This document shows, one piece after another, positions 34,786-44,516 of a DNA stretch of 64,000 nucleotides. Origin of the DNA: Pacificispira spongiicola (lineage in GTDB: Bacteria; Pseudomonadota; Alphaproteobacteria; UBA8366; Aestuariispiraceae); NCBI RefSeq assembly GCF_012926505.1, contig NZ_JABBNT010000003.1, forward strand, positions 124,001-188,000. The letters are read 5' to 3'. Position 1 is the first letter of the stretch. Each line of letters begins with the position of its first letter. The position numbers and the translations under genes are program-made. The notes under the pieces are model-generated. The model searched no databases. It was not told the origin of the DNA and saw only the letters and a list, made by a program, of their open reading frames with translations.

Positions 34786-35508
34786 GTGTCGACGGAGGAC
34801 CGGACAGAGACACGCATCGACGCCTTGCTCTCCGCCGTCGCGGCATTGGAAGAGAGTGGCGCATCCGATGACGCGCTCTGTGCCCTCCGGCAGGAGGTCG
34901 AATGGCTGGCCGGGCGGTATCGGCGGTTGGATCGAAACCTGCACAAATTGTCCCGCGTCAGCGACCGGATGCAATCGCAAATCCTGGAACTGAACGACAA
35001 GTTGCGAAAGGCGTCGATCACGGACCCGCTGACCGGCCTGGCGAATCGGCGCGGGGCGGCGGACGCCCTCTCGACACAAACCCGCGCGGCGCTGGATCAC
35101 GGGACAGGGTTCTGCGTCGCCTTGTTGGACATCGATCATTTCAAGGCAGTCAACGATACCCATGGCCACGATGTCGGCGACGAGGTTCTGGAGGAGGTTT
35201 CCGCCCGCCTGACCAGTTCGCTGCGCGATAACGACATGATCGCGCGATGGGGTGGGGAAGAATTCCTGGTCATGTTGCGCGATACGTCCATCGCCGATGC
35301 CGCACTGCTAATCGAAGGGTTCCTGGAAGCCCTGCGCGAACGGCCCGTGATGACCGCGGCGGGACCGTTGAAAATCACCGTCAGCGGCGGGTTGAGCCCG
35401 CACGACGTCACCGACGACGATTTCGACCATACGATCCTGAAGGCGGACCGTGCGCTCTATGCCGCGAAAGACGGCGGGCGCGATCAATGGCGCTTCGCCG
35501 AAGACTGA
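34786..35508 (+). CDS. siaD: GGDEF diguanylate cyclase, SiaD-like
   Basis: A 240-residue cytoplasmic cyclase making c-di-GMP. Residues 1 to about 76 are helical and coiled-coil-like (LDRNLHKLSRVSDRMQSQILELNDKLRKA), matching the SiaC-binding stalk of SiaD. The GGDEF domain starts at SITDPLTGLANRRG; the active-site loop is GGEEF at 156-160, and the inhibitory RxxD (RDND, 147-150) lies five residues before it, so product inhibition is expected. It starts with GTG at 34786. It converges with comF. Confidence 0.92.
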   Translation: MSTEDRTETRIDALLSAVAALEESGASDDALCALRQEVEWLAGRYRRLDRNLHKLSRVSDRMQSQILELNDKLRKASITDPLTGLANRRGAADALSTQTRAALDHGTGFCVALLDIDHFKAVNDTHGHDVGDEVLEEVSARLTSSLRDNDMIARWGGEEFLVMLRDTSIADAALLIEGFLEALRERPVMTAAGPLKITVSGGLSPHDVTDDDFDHTILKADRALYAAKDGGRDQWRFAED

Positions 35509-35521
35509 CCTGAACCGCGCC

Positions 35522-36262
35522 CTAGACCGCCGTTTCGCGCACGACCCGCGCCAGGGTCAAAACATCCACCGCCTCCGCCCCGTCACGTTTCAGCCGCCGC
35601 GCAATCGCGTTGACCGTCGCCCCGGTGGTCAATACGTCGTCGATCAACAACACCCGCCGGCCCGCCAATGCGCCCTTGCGGTCCGGATTGGTACGAAAGG
35701 CCCCTTCGACATTGCGTCGGCGGGCCGCGGGCGACAGATGGCCCTGAGACTGCGTGATCCGGGCGCGCAGGACCAGATCGCCGACCAACGGCTTCCCGAA
35801 TGCCTGCGCCAAGGGCCGCGCGAGCAGCATGGATTGATTATAGCGCCGGGCGAAGAGCCGCCGCCGATGCAACGGTACCGGGGCGATTATGTCCGCCTCC
35901 ATGAGGAGGTCCGCCCCCGCCCGCCGCATCCAGGCAGATAGGCCCGGCCCCAGATCGGTCCGATCGCCGTGTTTGAAGGAAATCAGAATCCGCGCAATCG
36001 TATCGTCATAGGCGACGGCGGACCTCGCCCGGTCGTAATGGGGTGCCTGAGCAAGGCAGGCGCCGCAGCGCACGCCGGGTCCGAAATCCATTTCGAACGG
36101 ATAGCCGCATTGTGCGCAGTGCGGCGGAGCCAGGAACCGCAGCCCGCGCCAGCATTCGGTGCACAGACCGCCCGTACTGCCCGTCTGAACGCCACAAGCG
36201 GGACAGCGTGGCGGCAGAACGAAATCCAAGGCGACGCCCAGAACCCGCGACACCGCCGACAT
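35522..36262 (-). CDS. comF: ComF family phosphoribosyltransferase-like protein
   Basis: A 246-residue protein: an N-terminal double zinc finger (CPACG, CTECW, CAQCG, CGAC) then a type I PRTase fold with the PRPP loop VLLIDDVLTTGATVNAIARRL. ComF proteins act in natural-transformation DNA uptake in competent bacteria, but are kept widely in others without proven competence. It starts 11 bp after the rhodanese stop and is probably cotranscribed with it. Confidence 0.92.
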   Translation of the reverse strand: MSAVSRVLGVALDFVLPPRCPACGVQTGSTGGLCTECWRGLRFLAPPHCAQCGYPFEMDFGPGVRCGACLAQAPHYDRARSAVAYDDTIARILISFKHGDRTDLGPGLSAWMRRAGADLLMEADIIAPVPLHRRRLFARRYNQSMLLARPLAQAFGKPLVGDLVLRARITQSQGHLSPAARRRNVEGAFRTNPDRKGALAGRRVLLIDDVLTTGATVNAIARRLKRDGAEAVDVLTLARVVRETAV

Positions 36263-36273
36263 CGACGCGCGCC

Positions 36274-37860
36274 TTAGTCCGGGAAGCTGGGAAAGGTCAG
36301 CGTGCCTTCACGCTCCACCATCGGCATCAGCGCCGTTTCCCAGTCGATATATTGCTGCATCGCCGCGCGATTGAGGGTCAGATCATAGGGTTTGTGAAAC
36401 ACATCCTCTTCCGGCGAGAAAGGATCGGTCATGCCGGTTTCAATCTCCCCGCCCAGAGCGCGCCATTCCGCATTGCCGCCGTCCAAGACCTTCACGCGAT
36501 GCACCCCGCCGCGTGTCATGTCCTGGGCGGCAAGGCAGGCGACGCGCGGGTCATCCGCCGTGAATACCATCCAGCGATCGCTCAGGATCGGTGACAGGTC
36601 CCGCATCAGGCGCGACCGGATGGCGAAGCGCGCGCCCTTGGGGTGGCCTTTTCGGTGATCCAGGCTGCGGGAGAAATCCACCAGCGGTACGCCGGGGCCC
36701 ATTTTCACAAAATCTTCGACGGAAATCTTCGCAACGGACATCAACGCCAATTCGTAGGTATCGCAAGGCGGTTCGCCCCGTTCCAAGGCAATATCCGACA
36801 GGTCGGATTCCAGGACCGCAACATCGCGCCAGCCCATTTGCCGCAGCCAGGACCCGGTCATCAGCGCCCGCGTTCCCGCATCGTCGATCAGAACCAATCG
36901 CGCATTTTGTACGCCGACATATTCGTCGGTCGCCTGTACCAACTGACCGCCGGGCGCGTGCTGCGATCCAGGAATGTGACCGGCCAGGAATTCCTCGCGA
37001 CTACGCACATCCAACAGGAAGGTCGTTCGGTCGGGATCGGCGCACCAGGATTCGACATCCCGCCACTGGACGCGGCCAACGCCGAAACGACGCGCCACCT
37101 TTTCCGCGGCATCGCGGCCCCAGCGCCCGTCCGCCTGTCCCGGCGGGTCGGCGACCGCCATGGAATCGGCCGCGCAGTCGTATCCGGCCAGCATCCAGCC
37201 CATCGTGCCGTTTTCCAGGGCCACGACGTCGTTTTCCAGTCCGGCATTGATCAGCGATTGCGCGCCGATGATCGACCGGGTGCGTCCGGCGCAATTGACC
37301 ACGACCTTGGTCGCCGGATCGGTGACGACCGTCTTTACCCGATGCACCAGTTCCGCGCCCGGCATGTCGATGCCGCCCGGAATGGACATTTTGTGGAATT
37401 CGGGGAAAGGGCGGCTGTCCAATACGGCGATATTGTCGCCGCGCGCCTGCATCTCATGCAATTCGTCGGCAGAAACATGCGGCGTGCCGTCCCGAGATTC
37501 GACGAATTCGCCGAATGCCTTGGACGGAACGTTGACCCCGCTGAACAGCGGATACCCTGCGGCCTCCCAGGCATCGATACCGCCCTTCAGGACCCGGACA
37601 TTGCGCCAGCCCGCGAAGGTCAGGATATCCGCAACGCAATCGGTCAGCCCTTCGCCCGCGTCGCACAGGACGATCGGCACCCCACAGCGCGGGATCATGC
37701 GGCGATAGCAAAGCTCCAGACGACTGCGCGGTATATTGACGGCACGCAGAATGTGGCGCTTTCCAAACACCCCCGTTTCCCGCAGGTCGATCAGCGCGAT
37801 TTCCGCGCCGGACCGAAGTTCCGCATGCAGCACCGCCGCATCGATGGTTTGATCTGTCAC
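36274..37860 (-). CDS. four-domain rhodanese (sulfurtransferase) protein
   Basis: A 528-residue protein with four rhodanese-like domains in tandem. Domain 1 has the active-site loop CDAGEG with C66, and domain 2 has CAGRTR with C190, so both keep the persulfide cysteine. Domain 3 has DDAGTR (aspartate 326-327 in place of Cys) and domain 4 has ADDPRV near 435, so both look inactive. Each domain ends with the GG-x-x-x-W/AG turn (KGGIDAWEAAGYP, DGGNAEWRALGG). It starts with GTG at 37860 and lies divergent from the NDUFAF5-like gene. A role in sulfur transfer is likely; the acceptor is not known. Confidence 0.88.
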   Translation of the reverse strand: MTDQTIDAAVLHAELRSGAEIALIDLRETGVFGKRHILRAVNIPRSRLELCYRRMIPRCGVPIVLCDAGEGLTDCVADILTFAGWRNVRVLKGGIDAWEAAGYPLFSGVNVPSKAFGEFVESRDGTPHVSADELHEMQARGDNIAVLDSRPFPEFHKMSIPGGIDMPGAELVHRVKTVVTDPATKVVVNCAGRTRSIIGAQSLINAGLENDVVALENGTMGWMLAGYDCAADSMAVADPPGQADGRWGRDAAEKVARRFGVGRVQWRDVESWCADPDRTTFLLDVRSREEFLAGHIPGSQHAPGGQLVQATDEYVGVQNARLVLIDDAGTRALMTGSWLRQMGWRDVAVLESDLSDIALERGEPPCDTYELALMSVAKISVEDFVKMGPGVPLVDFSRSLDHRKGHPKGARFAIRSRLMRDLSPILSDRWMVFTADDPRVACLAAQDMTRGGVHRVKVLDGGNAEWRALGGEIETGMTDPFSPEEDVFHKPYDLTLNRAAMQQYIDWETALMPMVEREGTLTFPSFPD

Positions 37861-37979
37861 CCGACTACCCCAAATAACCCGTGAGTCTTTCCGTTGCCCG
37901 GTTTCTTCACCGGAACCACCCGTGTAGAAAGCTCACTGTAGAAGCTTGCCGACGAACGGGAAACACCTGCGGAGAGAAA

Positions 37980-38915
37980 ATGACCGATCCCATGCAGATC
38001 TTCGATCCGACAGCGCTGGCCCGGAACAGATCCGGCGCGTCGCGCCGCGTCCGATCGGGCAATACCCACGCCGAATTCCTGTTCGAGGAAGTGGCCGACC
38101 GTCTGCTGGACCGGTTGGACGATGTCGCGCGCCCCTTTGCCGCCGCCTTGGAGCTCGACGCACGGCGGGGGATTGTCGCGGCGGGGCTTCGGGATCGCGG
38201 CCGGGCGGAAACGGTCATCGCCGCCGACCGCGATGCGGGTTTTGCCGAACGCTGTCGCCACGCGGGCCTGCCCACCGTTCGGGCCGGTCACGATTTCCTG
38301 CCCTTCGCGCCGGGCAGCTTCGATCTCGTCACCTCCTGCCTCGCACTGCATTGGGTGAACGACCTGCCCGGCATGCTGGTCCGCATCAACCGCATGCTGA
38401 AACCGGACGGATTGTTTCAGGCGGCCCTGTTCGGCGGCGAAACGCTGACTGAATTGCGCGCCTGCCTGATGGATGCGGAATTGGAGGTCACGGGCGGCGT
38501 GTCGCCGCGCGTGTCGCCGATGGTCGACCTGCGCGACGCGGCGGGTCTGTTGCAGCGCGCGGGCTTCGCCCTGCCGGTCGCGGATGTCGACCGGATCACC
38601 GTCACCTATACCAGCCCCTTCACCCTGATGGCGGAATTGCGGGCGATGGGCGAAGGCAACGCGATCGGCGAGCGCCTGCGCCGTCCGACGCGCCGCGCGG
38701 TCTTTCTGCACGCGGCCCAGCTTTACGCGGATCGGCATGCCGGGCCGGATGGACGCATCCCCGCCACCTTCGACGTCGTCTTCCTGCACGGTTGGCATCC
38801 GGCGGAAAGCCAGCCCGCCCCTCTACGCCCCGGCAGCGCGGCGAACCGACTGGCCGATGCGTTGGACGGCAAGGAGGCCTCCGCCGGGGACAGCGTCCCG
38901 AAAAAGCCGAATTAA
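37980..38915 (+). CDS. NDUFAF5-like SAM-dependent methyltransferase
   Basis: A 311-residue protein. The N-terminal AEFLFEEVADRLLDRLDDVARPF and the core motif SFDLVTSCLALHWVNDLPGMLVRINRMLKPDGLFQAALFGGETLTELR are typical of the alphaproteobacterial homologues of human NDUFAF5, which hydroxylates an arginine of the complex I subunit NDUFS7. BioC-type methyltransferases are related. A GGAGAG site precedes the ATG at 37980, which was chosen over a longer upstream frame. It is divergent from the rhodanese gene. Complex I genes are not in the window. Confidence 0.85.
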   Translation: MTDPMQIFDPTALARNRSGASRRVRSGNTHAEFLFEEVADRLLDRLDDVARPFAAALELDARRGIVAAGLRDRGRAETVIAADRDAGFAERCRHAGLPTVRAGHDFLPFAPGSFDLVTSCLALHWVNDLPGMLVRINRMLKPDGLFQAALFGGETLTELRACLMDAELEVTGGVSPRVSPMVDLRDAAGLLQRAGFALPVADVDRITVTYTSPFTLMAELRAMGEGNAIGERLRRPTRRAVFLHAAQLYADRHAGPDGRIPATFDVVFLHGWHPAESQPAPLRPGSAANRLADALDGKEASAGDSVPKKPN

Positions 38916-38952
38916 CTTGCGCCCGTCGCGCGGCACACCGTAAACCCGCCCC

Positions 38953-39957
38953 ATGGCTTTCTGGATCGGATATAGCCTCTGCCTCGCCTTGCTGGGGGTC
39001 GGCGTGACCGGCGCGGTCCTGCGCTGGCTGCAGCATCGCGCGATTCTGGACGCGCCGAACGACCGGTCAAACCACGATATCCCGACCCCGCGCGGCGGCG
39101 GATTGGCCGTCTGCATCACCGTCGCAATCGGTTGGATCGTCCTTGCCCTGATTCAACCGGTCGGGCTCGCTGGGCTTCATCCGGCGGTGATCGCTGCGGT
39201 GGGCGCTTTGGCGTTGCTGTCCTGGATCGACGACCTGAAGACATTGGGCGCCGCGGTCCGGTTTCCCGCCCACCTGATCGCCTGCGCCGTCGGCGTATGG
39301 GTCCTGTCGGAACAAGGGCCGATCTTCCAGGGTCTTTTACCCGAATGGCTGGACGCCGTGGCGGCGATCCTGCTGTGGGCCGGGTTCCTGAATTTCTATA
39401 ATTTCATGGATGGGATCGACGGCATCACCGGTGTTGAAACCCTGGGCATCGGATTGGGACTGGCCGTGCTGGCCGTCCTGCTGCCGGACAGTGGACTACC
39501 GGTTGCTGCGCCGTTGACGATGGCGGCGGCGGCATTGGGCTTCCTGGTCTGGAACTGGCCGCCCGCGAAACTGTTCCTGGGCGATGTCGGCAGCGTTCCC
39601 TTGGGCTATTGCCTGGGCTGGTTTCTGCTGCTGCTGGCCGCGCACGGCTATTGGGCCCCGGCGCTGATCCTGCCTGCCTATTATCTGGCCGATGCCGGGA
39701 TCACCTTGCTGCGCCGGGCCGCACGCCTGGAAAAGGTCTGGCAGGCGCATCGCGAACATTTCTATCAGAAGGCCGTCGCCGACCGGATGGCAGGCGGGGC
39801 GGACCGTACCCGCGCCCATCGCCATGTTTCCGCCGCGATTCTCTGTACCAATGCGGGCCTGATCGCGCTGTCCGTGCTGTCCCTGACCCAGACCTGGGTC
39901 GCGCTGGGCGGCGCGGCGGTGCTGGTGGGCGGATTGTTATGGTGGATGCGGCGATGA
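38953..39957 (+). CDS. GT4-family undecaprenyl-phosphate sugar-1-phosphate transferase (WecA/WbpL-like)
   Basis: A 334-residue polytopic membrane protein that starts glycan synthesis by moving a sugar-1-phosphate onto undecaprenyl phosphate. Motifs: HDIPTPRGGGLAV, the catalytic NFYNFMDGIDGITGVE and FLGDVGS, plus about ten hydrophobic helices. It overlaps the following epimerase gene by 4 bp. With that gene and the FlaA1-like dehydratase it mirrors the WbpL-WbpM end of Pseudomonas O-antigen clusters. Confidence 0.9.
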   Translation: MAFWIGYSLCLALLGVGVTGAVLRWLQHRAILDAPNDRSNHDIPTPRGGGLAVCITVAIGWIVLALIQPVGLAGLHPAVIAAVGALALLSWIDDLKTLGAAVRFPAHLIACAVGVWVLSEQGPIFQGLLPEWLDAVAAILLWAGFLNFYNFMDGIDGITGVETLGIGLGLAVLAVLLPDSGLPVAAPLTMAAAALGFLVWNWPPAKLFLGDVGSVPLGYCLGWFLLLLAAHGYWAPALILPAYYLADAGITLLRRAARLEKVWQAHREHFYQKAVADRMAGGADRTRAHRHVSAAILCTNAGLIALSVLSLTQTWVALGGAAVLVGGLLWWMRR

Positions 39958-40841
39958 CGGATCGGGTGCTGATTACCGGGGCGACGGGCTTCGTCGGAAA
40001 GGCGGTGACCGCGCGGCTGAAGGCGGCGGGCTGGAAGGTCCGTCCGGTCGGTCGTCACGAAATCGGCGAAATCCATCGCGGCACGGATTGGCGGCAGGCC
40101 CTGAACGGCTGCGCCGCCGTCGTGCATCTGGCCGCCCGCGTCCATGTCATGACCAACGACCCGACGGAGGGCGAGGCGGTCTTCAAGGAAGTCAATCTGC
40201 ACGGCACGGCGAATCTGGTGCGTCAGGCGGCGGAAGCGGGTCTGAAACGCTTCGTTTTCATGAGCACGATCAAGGTCCTGGGCGAAAGCGGCGAGGACGT
40301 CGCGCCCGACGATCCGCCCAGCCCCTATGACGCCTATGCCGTCAGCAAGACCGAAGCGGAAGCGGCGATCCGCGATCTCGCCGGGCCGATGGACCATGCG
40401 ATCCTGCGCCCGCCCCTGGTCTATGGGCCGAGCGTGAAGGCGAATTTCGAACGCCTGATGCGATGGGTGGAGGCCGGACGGCCCCTGCCATTCGGGCTGG
40501 TCCGGAACAAGCGCAGTCTGATCCATGTCGACAATCTGGCGGATGCCGTGCGGCATGCGCTGACCGGGACGCCCGGCACATACCACCCCAAGGACGGGGA
40601 GGACCTGTCGACGCCCGAGCTGATCCGCGTCCTGGCGGCGGGCATGGACAAAACCCCGCGCCTTCTGCCCGTGCCGGTGCCGCTGCTGCGCGGATTGGGG
40701 CGGCTGACCGGCACCTATCCCGCCATCGCGCGATTGACCGGAACCTTTACCAGCAACGGCGCGATGGACGATTGGATCGCGCCCATTCCGGCCCGCGAGG
40801 CCTTGGCCGCCACCGCGAAAGCCTTCGCAACGCCTTATTGA
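39954..40841 (+). CDS. NAD-dependent epimerase/dehydratase (sugar nucleotide SDR)
   Basis: A 295-residue extended SDR. The NAD-binding TGATGFVG, the LAARVHVM strand (residues about 60), the catalytic YDAYAVSKTEAE (YxxxK) and LRPPLVYGPSVKANFERLMRWVEAGRPLPFG are the WbpK/WbpV-type UDP-glucose 4-epimerase-like signatures. The ATG at 39954 overlaps the preceding stop (ATGA); an alternative ATG lies 15 bp upstream. It probably makes a sugar nucleotide for the neighbouring transferase. Confidence 0.87.
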   Translation: MTDRVLITGATGFVGKAVTARLKAAGWKVRPVGRHEIGEIHRGTDWRQALNGCAAVVHLAARVHVMTNDPTEGEAVFKEVNLHGTANLVRQAAEAGLKRFVFMSTIKVLGESGEDVAPDDPPSPYDAYAVSKTEAEAAIRDLAGPMDHAILRPPLVYGPSVKANFERLMRWVEAGRPLPFGLVRNKRSLIHVDNLADAVRHALTGTPGTYHPKDGEDLSTPELIRVLAAGMDKTPRLLPVPVPLLRGLGRLTGTYPAIARLTGTFTSNGAMDDWIAPIPAREALAATAKAFATPY

Positions 40842-40904
40842 GGGGACATCCCCACCACCCCCTCACCCTTGCGCGCGAACCGGGTCAAGGCTATACGCGA
40901 TCAC

Positions 40905-42845
40905 ATGTTCAGGGCGTTGAAACACAAGCGGGCGCGCATTGCCTTCCTGCACGACGTGGCGATGGCCGCGTTGTCGTTCCCATTGTCGCTGTATCTGCGC
41001 CTGGGCGATTCCGTGCAATACCTGCCCGACAGGACCTTCTGGCAAGGCACGCTGATCTTCACCGCGATTGCCGCCGTGGTCTTTCTGTCCAGCCGTCTTT
41101 ACCGTGGCATCTGGCGATACGCTTCCATAGACGATCTTGTCGCGCTGACCAAGGCCGCGACCATCATCGTTCTGTGTTTCCTGCCGCTGATGTTCCTGGT
41201 CACACGGCTGGAGTCGATGCCCCGATCCCTGCCGCTGATCAACTGGTTCGTGTTGCTGGCCATGCTGGGCGGACCGCGCTTCCTGTATCGGGTTTTCAAG
41301 GACCGGCGCCTGAGTTCCGTCCTGGCGCGGGCGGATTCCAAACGCGTGCCGATTCTGCTGGTCGGCGCGGGAGACGGCGCGGAATTGTTCCTGCGTGAAT
41401 TGCGCGGCGATCCCAACGCGCCCTATTTTCCTGTCGGCATCCTGGATGAAAAAGGGACACGCATTGGCCGGGAAATCCACAATGTTCCAGTTTTGGGGGG
41501 CATTGATGATTTCAAGGATATCCTGAAAACGGTGCCGTTGATCCCGCAGCGTCTGGTGATCACCAAGGAAAACCTGGACGGCGATCTGGTCCGGCGCGTC
41601 GTCGAACTGGCCGAAAGCAAGGGCCTGACCGTTGCGCGCGCGCCAAAGCGCACGGAATTGCGCAGCGGCGACATGGATTCCGGTCGCCTGAAAGTGCGCC
41701 CGGTGGCGGTCGAGGACCTGTTGGGCCGACCGCAACAACCGCTGGACCGCGACGCGATGCGGGCGCTGGCACGGGGCAAGCGGGTTCTGGTCACCGGCGC
41801 GGGCGGTACGATCGGGTCGGAACTGGTGCGCCAGATTGCGGAAAGCGGTCCGTCCGAACTGACCCTGTTCGACGCATCCGAATATCAGCTGTATCTGATC
41901 GACCTGGAACTGTCGGAACGGTTCAAGGAATTGCCGCGTCAGGCCGTCCTGGGCGATATCCGCGACCGGGAACGGGTCCGCGCGGTCATGGCACGGGTCA
42001 AGCCGGAACTCGTCTTCCACGCCGCGGCCCTGAAACATGTGCCGATGGTCGAAGCCAACCCGTTGGAAGGCGTCATGACCAATTGCATCGGGTCGCGTAT
42101 CGTCGCCGATGCCTGCCGCGACTGCGGGGTTGCCTGCATGGTGCAGATTTCCACCGACAAGGTCGTCAATCCGACCAATGTCATGGGTGCGACCAAACGC
42201 ATCGCCGAAGCCTATATTCAGGCGCTGGATCCGATTTCCCGCAAGGCCGGACAGACACGCTATGTCGTTGTGCGGTTCGGCAACGTCTTGGGTTCCACCG
42301 GGTCGGTGGTCCCGCTGTTCCGTCGTCAGTTGGAAGCGGGCGGACCGCTGACCGTCACCCATCCCGACGTGACGCGTTTCTTCATGACGGTGCGCGAGGC
42401 CGTGGAACTGGTCCTGCAGGCGGCCGTCGTTGGCGTCGAGGATGCGGACGCCGCCGGACGGATTTTCGTTCTGGACATGGGGCCGCCGGTGAAGGTCCTG
42501 GATCTCGCGCGGCAGATGATCCGCCTTGCCGGTCTGCAGCCCGAAAAGGATATCGACATCGTCTTCACCGGCCTGCGCCCCGGCGAGAAACTGTATGAAG
42601 AACTGTTGTATGGCGGGGAAGAGAAACTGCCGACCCGCGCGCCCGGCATGACCCTGGCCGCACCGCGCACCGGCGATCTGGCCGAAATGGCGGCGGCGCT
42701 GGACCGGTTGGAATCCCTGGCCCGTAGCGGCGATCGTCACGGCGCGCTGACCGCCGTATCCGACATGGTACCCGAATATGTACCCGACCCGAATACGCTG
42801 CAACGCAGCATCCCCGCCCTTGACGCGGCGCGGGTAGGGGAATAG
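40905..42845 (+). CDS. FlaA1/WbpM/CapD-like polysaccharide biosynthesis protein
   Basis: A 646-residue protein. The N-terminal region has about four hydrophobic helices (residues 15-120), followed by a CoA-binding-like Rossmann half (VPILLVGAGDGAELFLRELRG). The C-terminal half is an SDR 4,6-dehydratase domain with ITGAGGTIGSELVRQI (VTGAGGTIG), FHAAALKHVPMVEANPLEG and ISTDKVVNPTNVMGATKR. WbpM-type enzymes produce UDP-4-keto-6-deoxy sugars (QuiNAc/FucNAc precursors). The ATG at 40905 was chosen over a TTG 12 codons upstream. It sits 63 bp after the epimerase. Confidence 0.93.
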   Translation: MFRALKHKRARIAFLHDVAMAALSFPLSLYLRLGDSVQYLPDRTFWQGTLIFTAIAAVVFLSSRLYRGIWRYASIDDLVALTKAATIIVLCFLPLMFLVTRLESMPRSLPLINWFVLLAMLGGPRFLYRVFKDRRLSSVLARADSKRVPILLVGAGDGAELFLRELRGDPNAPYFPVGILDEKGTRIGREIHNVPVLGGIDDFKDILKTVPLIPQRLVITKENLDGDLVRRVVELAESKGLTVARAPKRTELRSGDMDSGRLKVRPVAVEDLLGRPQQPLDRDAMRALARGKRVLVTGAGGTIGSELVRQIAESGPSELTLFDASEYQLYLIDLELSERFKELPRQAVLGDIRDRERVRAVMARVKPELVFHAAALKHVPMVEANPLEGVMTNCIGSRIVADACRDCGVACMVQISTDKVVNPTNVMGATKRIAEAYIQALDPISRKAGQTRYVVVRFGNVLGSTGSVVPLFRRQLEAGGPLTVTHPDVTRFFMTVREAVELVLQAAVVGVEDADAAGRIFVLDMGPPVKVLDLARQMIRLAGLQPEKDIDIVFTGLRPGEKLYEELLYGGEEKLPTRAPGMTLAAPRTGDLAEMAAALDRLESLARSGDRHGALTAVSDMVPEYVPDPNTLQRSIPALDAARVGE

Positions 42846-42904
42846 GCCTTTCGCCCTAGTGCCGGACCACCGGCATCGGTTCAATGAGGAAGAGACATCC
42901 GTCC

Positions 42905-44461
42905 ATGAGCGATCAACCGATCCAACGTGCCCTGATTTCCGTTTCCGATAAGACCGGCCTGGTCGAATTCGCGAAAGGCCTTGCCAAACACAAGGTTCGG
43001 CTGCTGTCGACCGGCGGGTCCGCGAAAATCCTGAAGGAAGCGGGACTGGCCGTGACCGAGGTATCGGATCACACCGGGTTCCCGGAAATCATGGACGGTC
43101 GGGTGAAAACCCTGCACCCGTCGATTCATGGCGGCATTCTGGCGCGACGCGACGATGCGAAACACCGCATCGCCATGGAAACGCATTCGATCTCGCAGAT
43201 CGATATGGTCGTGGTGAACCTCTATCCCTTCATCGAAACCGTGGCGTCCGGCGCGGGCTACGAGGAATGTATCGAAAATATCGATATCGGCGGGCCGGCC
43301 ATGATCCGCGCGGCGGCGAAAAACCACGAATTCGTCACCATCTCCACCGATCCGGCGGAATACGACAGCATCCTGCAGGCGATGGACGAAAACGAAGGCG
43401 CGACGACGCTGGAATTGCGCCAGTTCCTGGCCCGGGAGGCCTATTCCCGCACCGCGTCCTATGACAGCGCGATTTCCAACTGGTTCGCGCAGCAGCAGGG
43501 CGAATATTGGCCGAAGCGCCTGGCCCTGGCCGGAAAACGGCAGATGAAACTGCGCTACGGCGAAAACCCGCATCAGCAGGCGGCCCTGTATTCGCGGCCC
43601 GGCGATCACCGTCCCGGCGTCGCCAATTCCGAACAGATTCAGGGCAAGGAACTCAGTTACAACAATATCAACGACGCGAACGCAGCCTTCGAATTGGCGG
43701 CGGAATTCGACGAACCGACGGTCGTCATCGTCAAGCACGCGAATCCCTGCGGCGTCGCGTCGGGCGAGACCCTGGCCGATGCCTGGGACCGGGCACTGGC
43801 CTGCGATCCGGTTTCTGCCTTCGGCGGCATCGTCGCCGTCAACCGGTCGGTGAATCTGGACCTCGCGGAAAAACTGAAAGAACTTTTCCTGGAAGTGGTC
43901 ATCGCGCCGGAATTCGGACCGCGCGCCCGCGAGACCCTGTCCAAAAAGCAAAATCTGCGTCTGCTGCGTACGGAAGAAATGCCGGACCGCACGGAAACCC
44001 GGATCCAGGCGACCACCGTTGCAGGCGGCTATCTGTTGCAGACGGTCGATAGCGGCCGGGTCGAGCAATCGGACCTGAAGGTCGTGACAAAGCGTCAGCC
44101 GACGGAACAGGAAATGGCCGATATGATGTTCGCCTGGCGCGTGGCGAAACATGTGAAATCCAACGCCATCGTCTATGCCCGGGGCGGCGCGACCGTCGGC
44201 ATCGGCGCGGGCCAGATGAGCCGTGTCGATTCCTCCCGCATCGCCGCCTGGAAGGGCGGCGAACAGGCCGGTGTCGAAGGATCGGTCGTCGCCTCCGACG
44301 CGTTCTTCCCCTTCGCCGACGGGTTGATGGAAGCGGTCAAGGCGGGCGCCACGGCGGCAATCCAACCCGGCGGGTCGATGCGCGACGACGAAGTGATCAA
44401 GGCCGCCGACGAGGCCGGGATCGCCATGGTCTTCACCGGCATGCGCCACTTCCGGCACTAA
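42905..44461 (+). CDS. purH: PurH: AICAR transformylase / IMP cyclohydrolase
   Basis: A 518-residue bifunctional enzyme for the last two steps of de novo purine synthesis. The N-terminal IMP cyclohydrolase (MGS-like) domain has [16 protein letters not shown] and [15 protein letters not shown]; the C-terminal transformylase domain has [14 protein letters not shown], the [12 protein letters not shown] region and [24 protein letters not shown] at the end. The ATG at 42905 is preceded by an AGGAAGAGA stretch; an in-frame ATG seven codons upstream is possible. Single gene here, 59 bp after the glycan block. Confidence 0.96.
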   Translation: MSDQPIQRALISVSDKTGLVEFAKGLAKHKVRLLSTGGSAKILKEAGLAVTEVSDHTGFPEIMDGRVKTLHPSIHGGILARRDDAKHRIAMETHSISQIDMVVVNLYPFIETVASGAGYEECIENIDIGGPAMIRAAAKNHEFVTISTDPAEYDSILQAMDENEGATTLELRQFLAREAYSRTASYDSAISNWFAQQQGEYWPKRLALAGKRQMKLRYGENPHQQAALYSRPGDHRPGVANSEQIQGKELSYNNINDANAAFELAAEFDEPTVVIVKHANPCGVASGETLADAWDRALACDPVSAFGGIVAVNRSVNLDLAEKLKELFLEVVIAPEFGPRARETLSKKQNLRLLRTEEMPDRTETRIQATTVAGGYLLQTVDSGRVEQSDLKVVTKRQPTEQEMADMMFAWRVAKHVKSNAIVYARGGATVGIGAGQMSRVDSSRIAAWKGGEQAGVEGSVVASDAFFPFADGLMEAVKAGATAAIQPGGSMRDDEVIKAADEAGIAMVFTGMRHFRH

Positions 44462-44516
44462 ACGGATCGCGCTATCCTGCCATGCCATTTCGTTCGGCGT
44501 CGGTCGGGAGAGAGAG

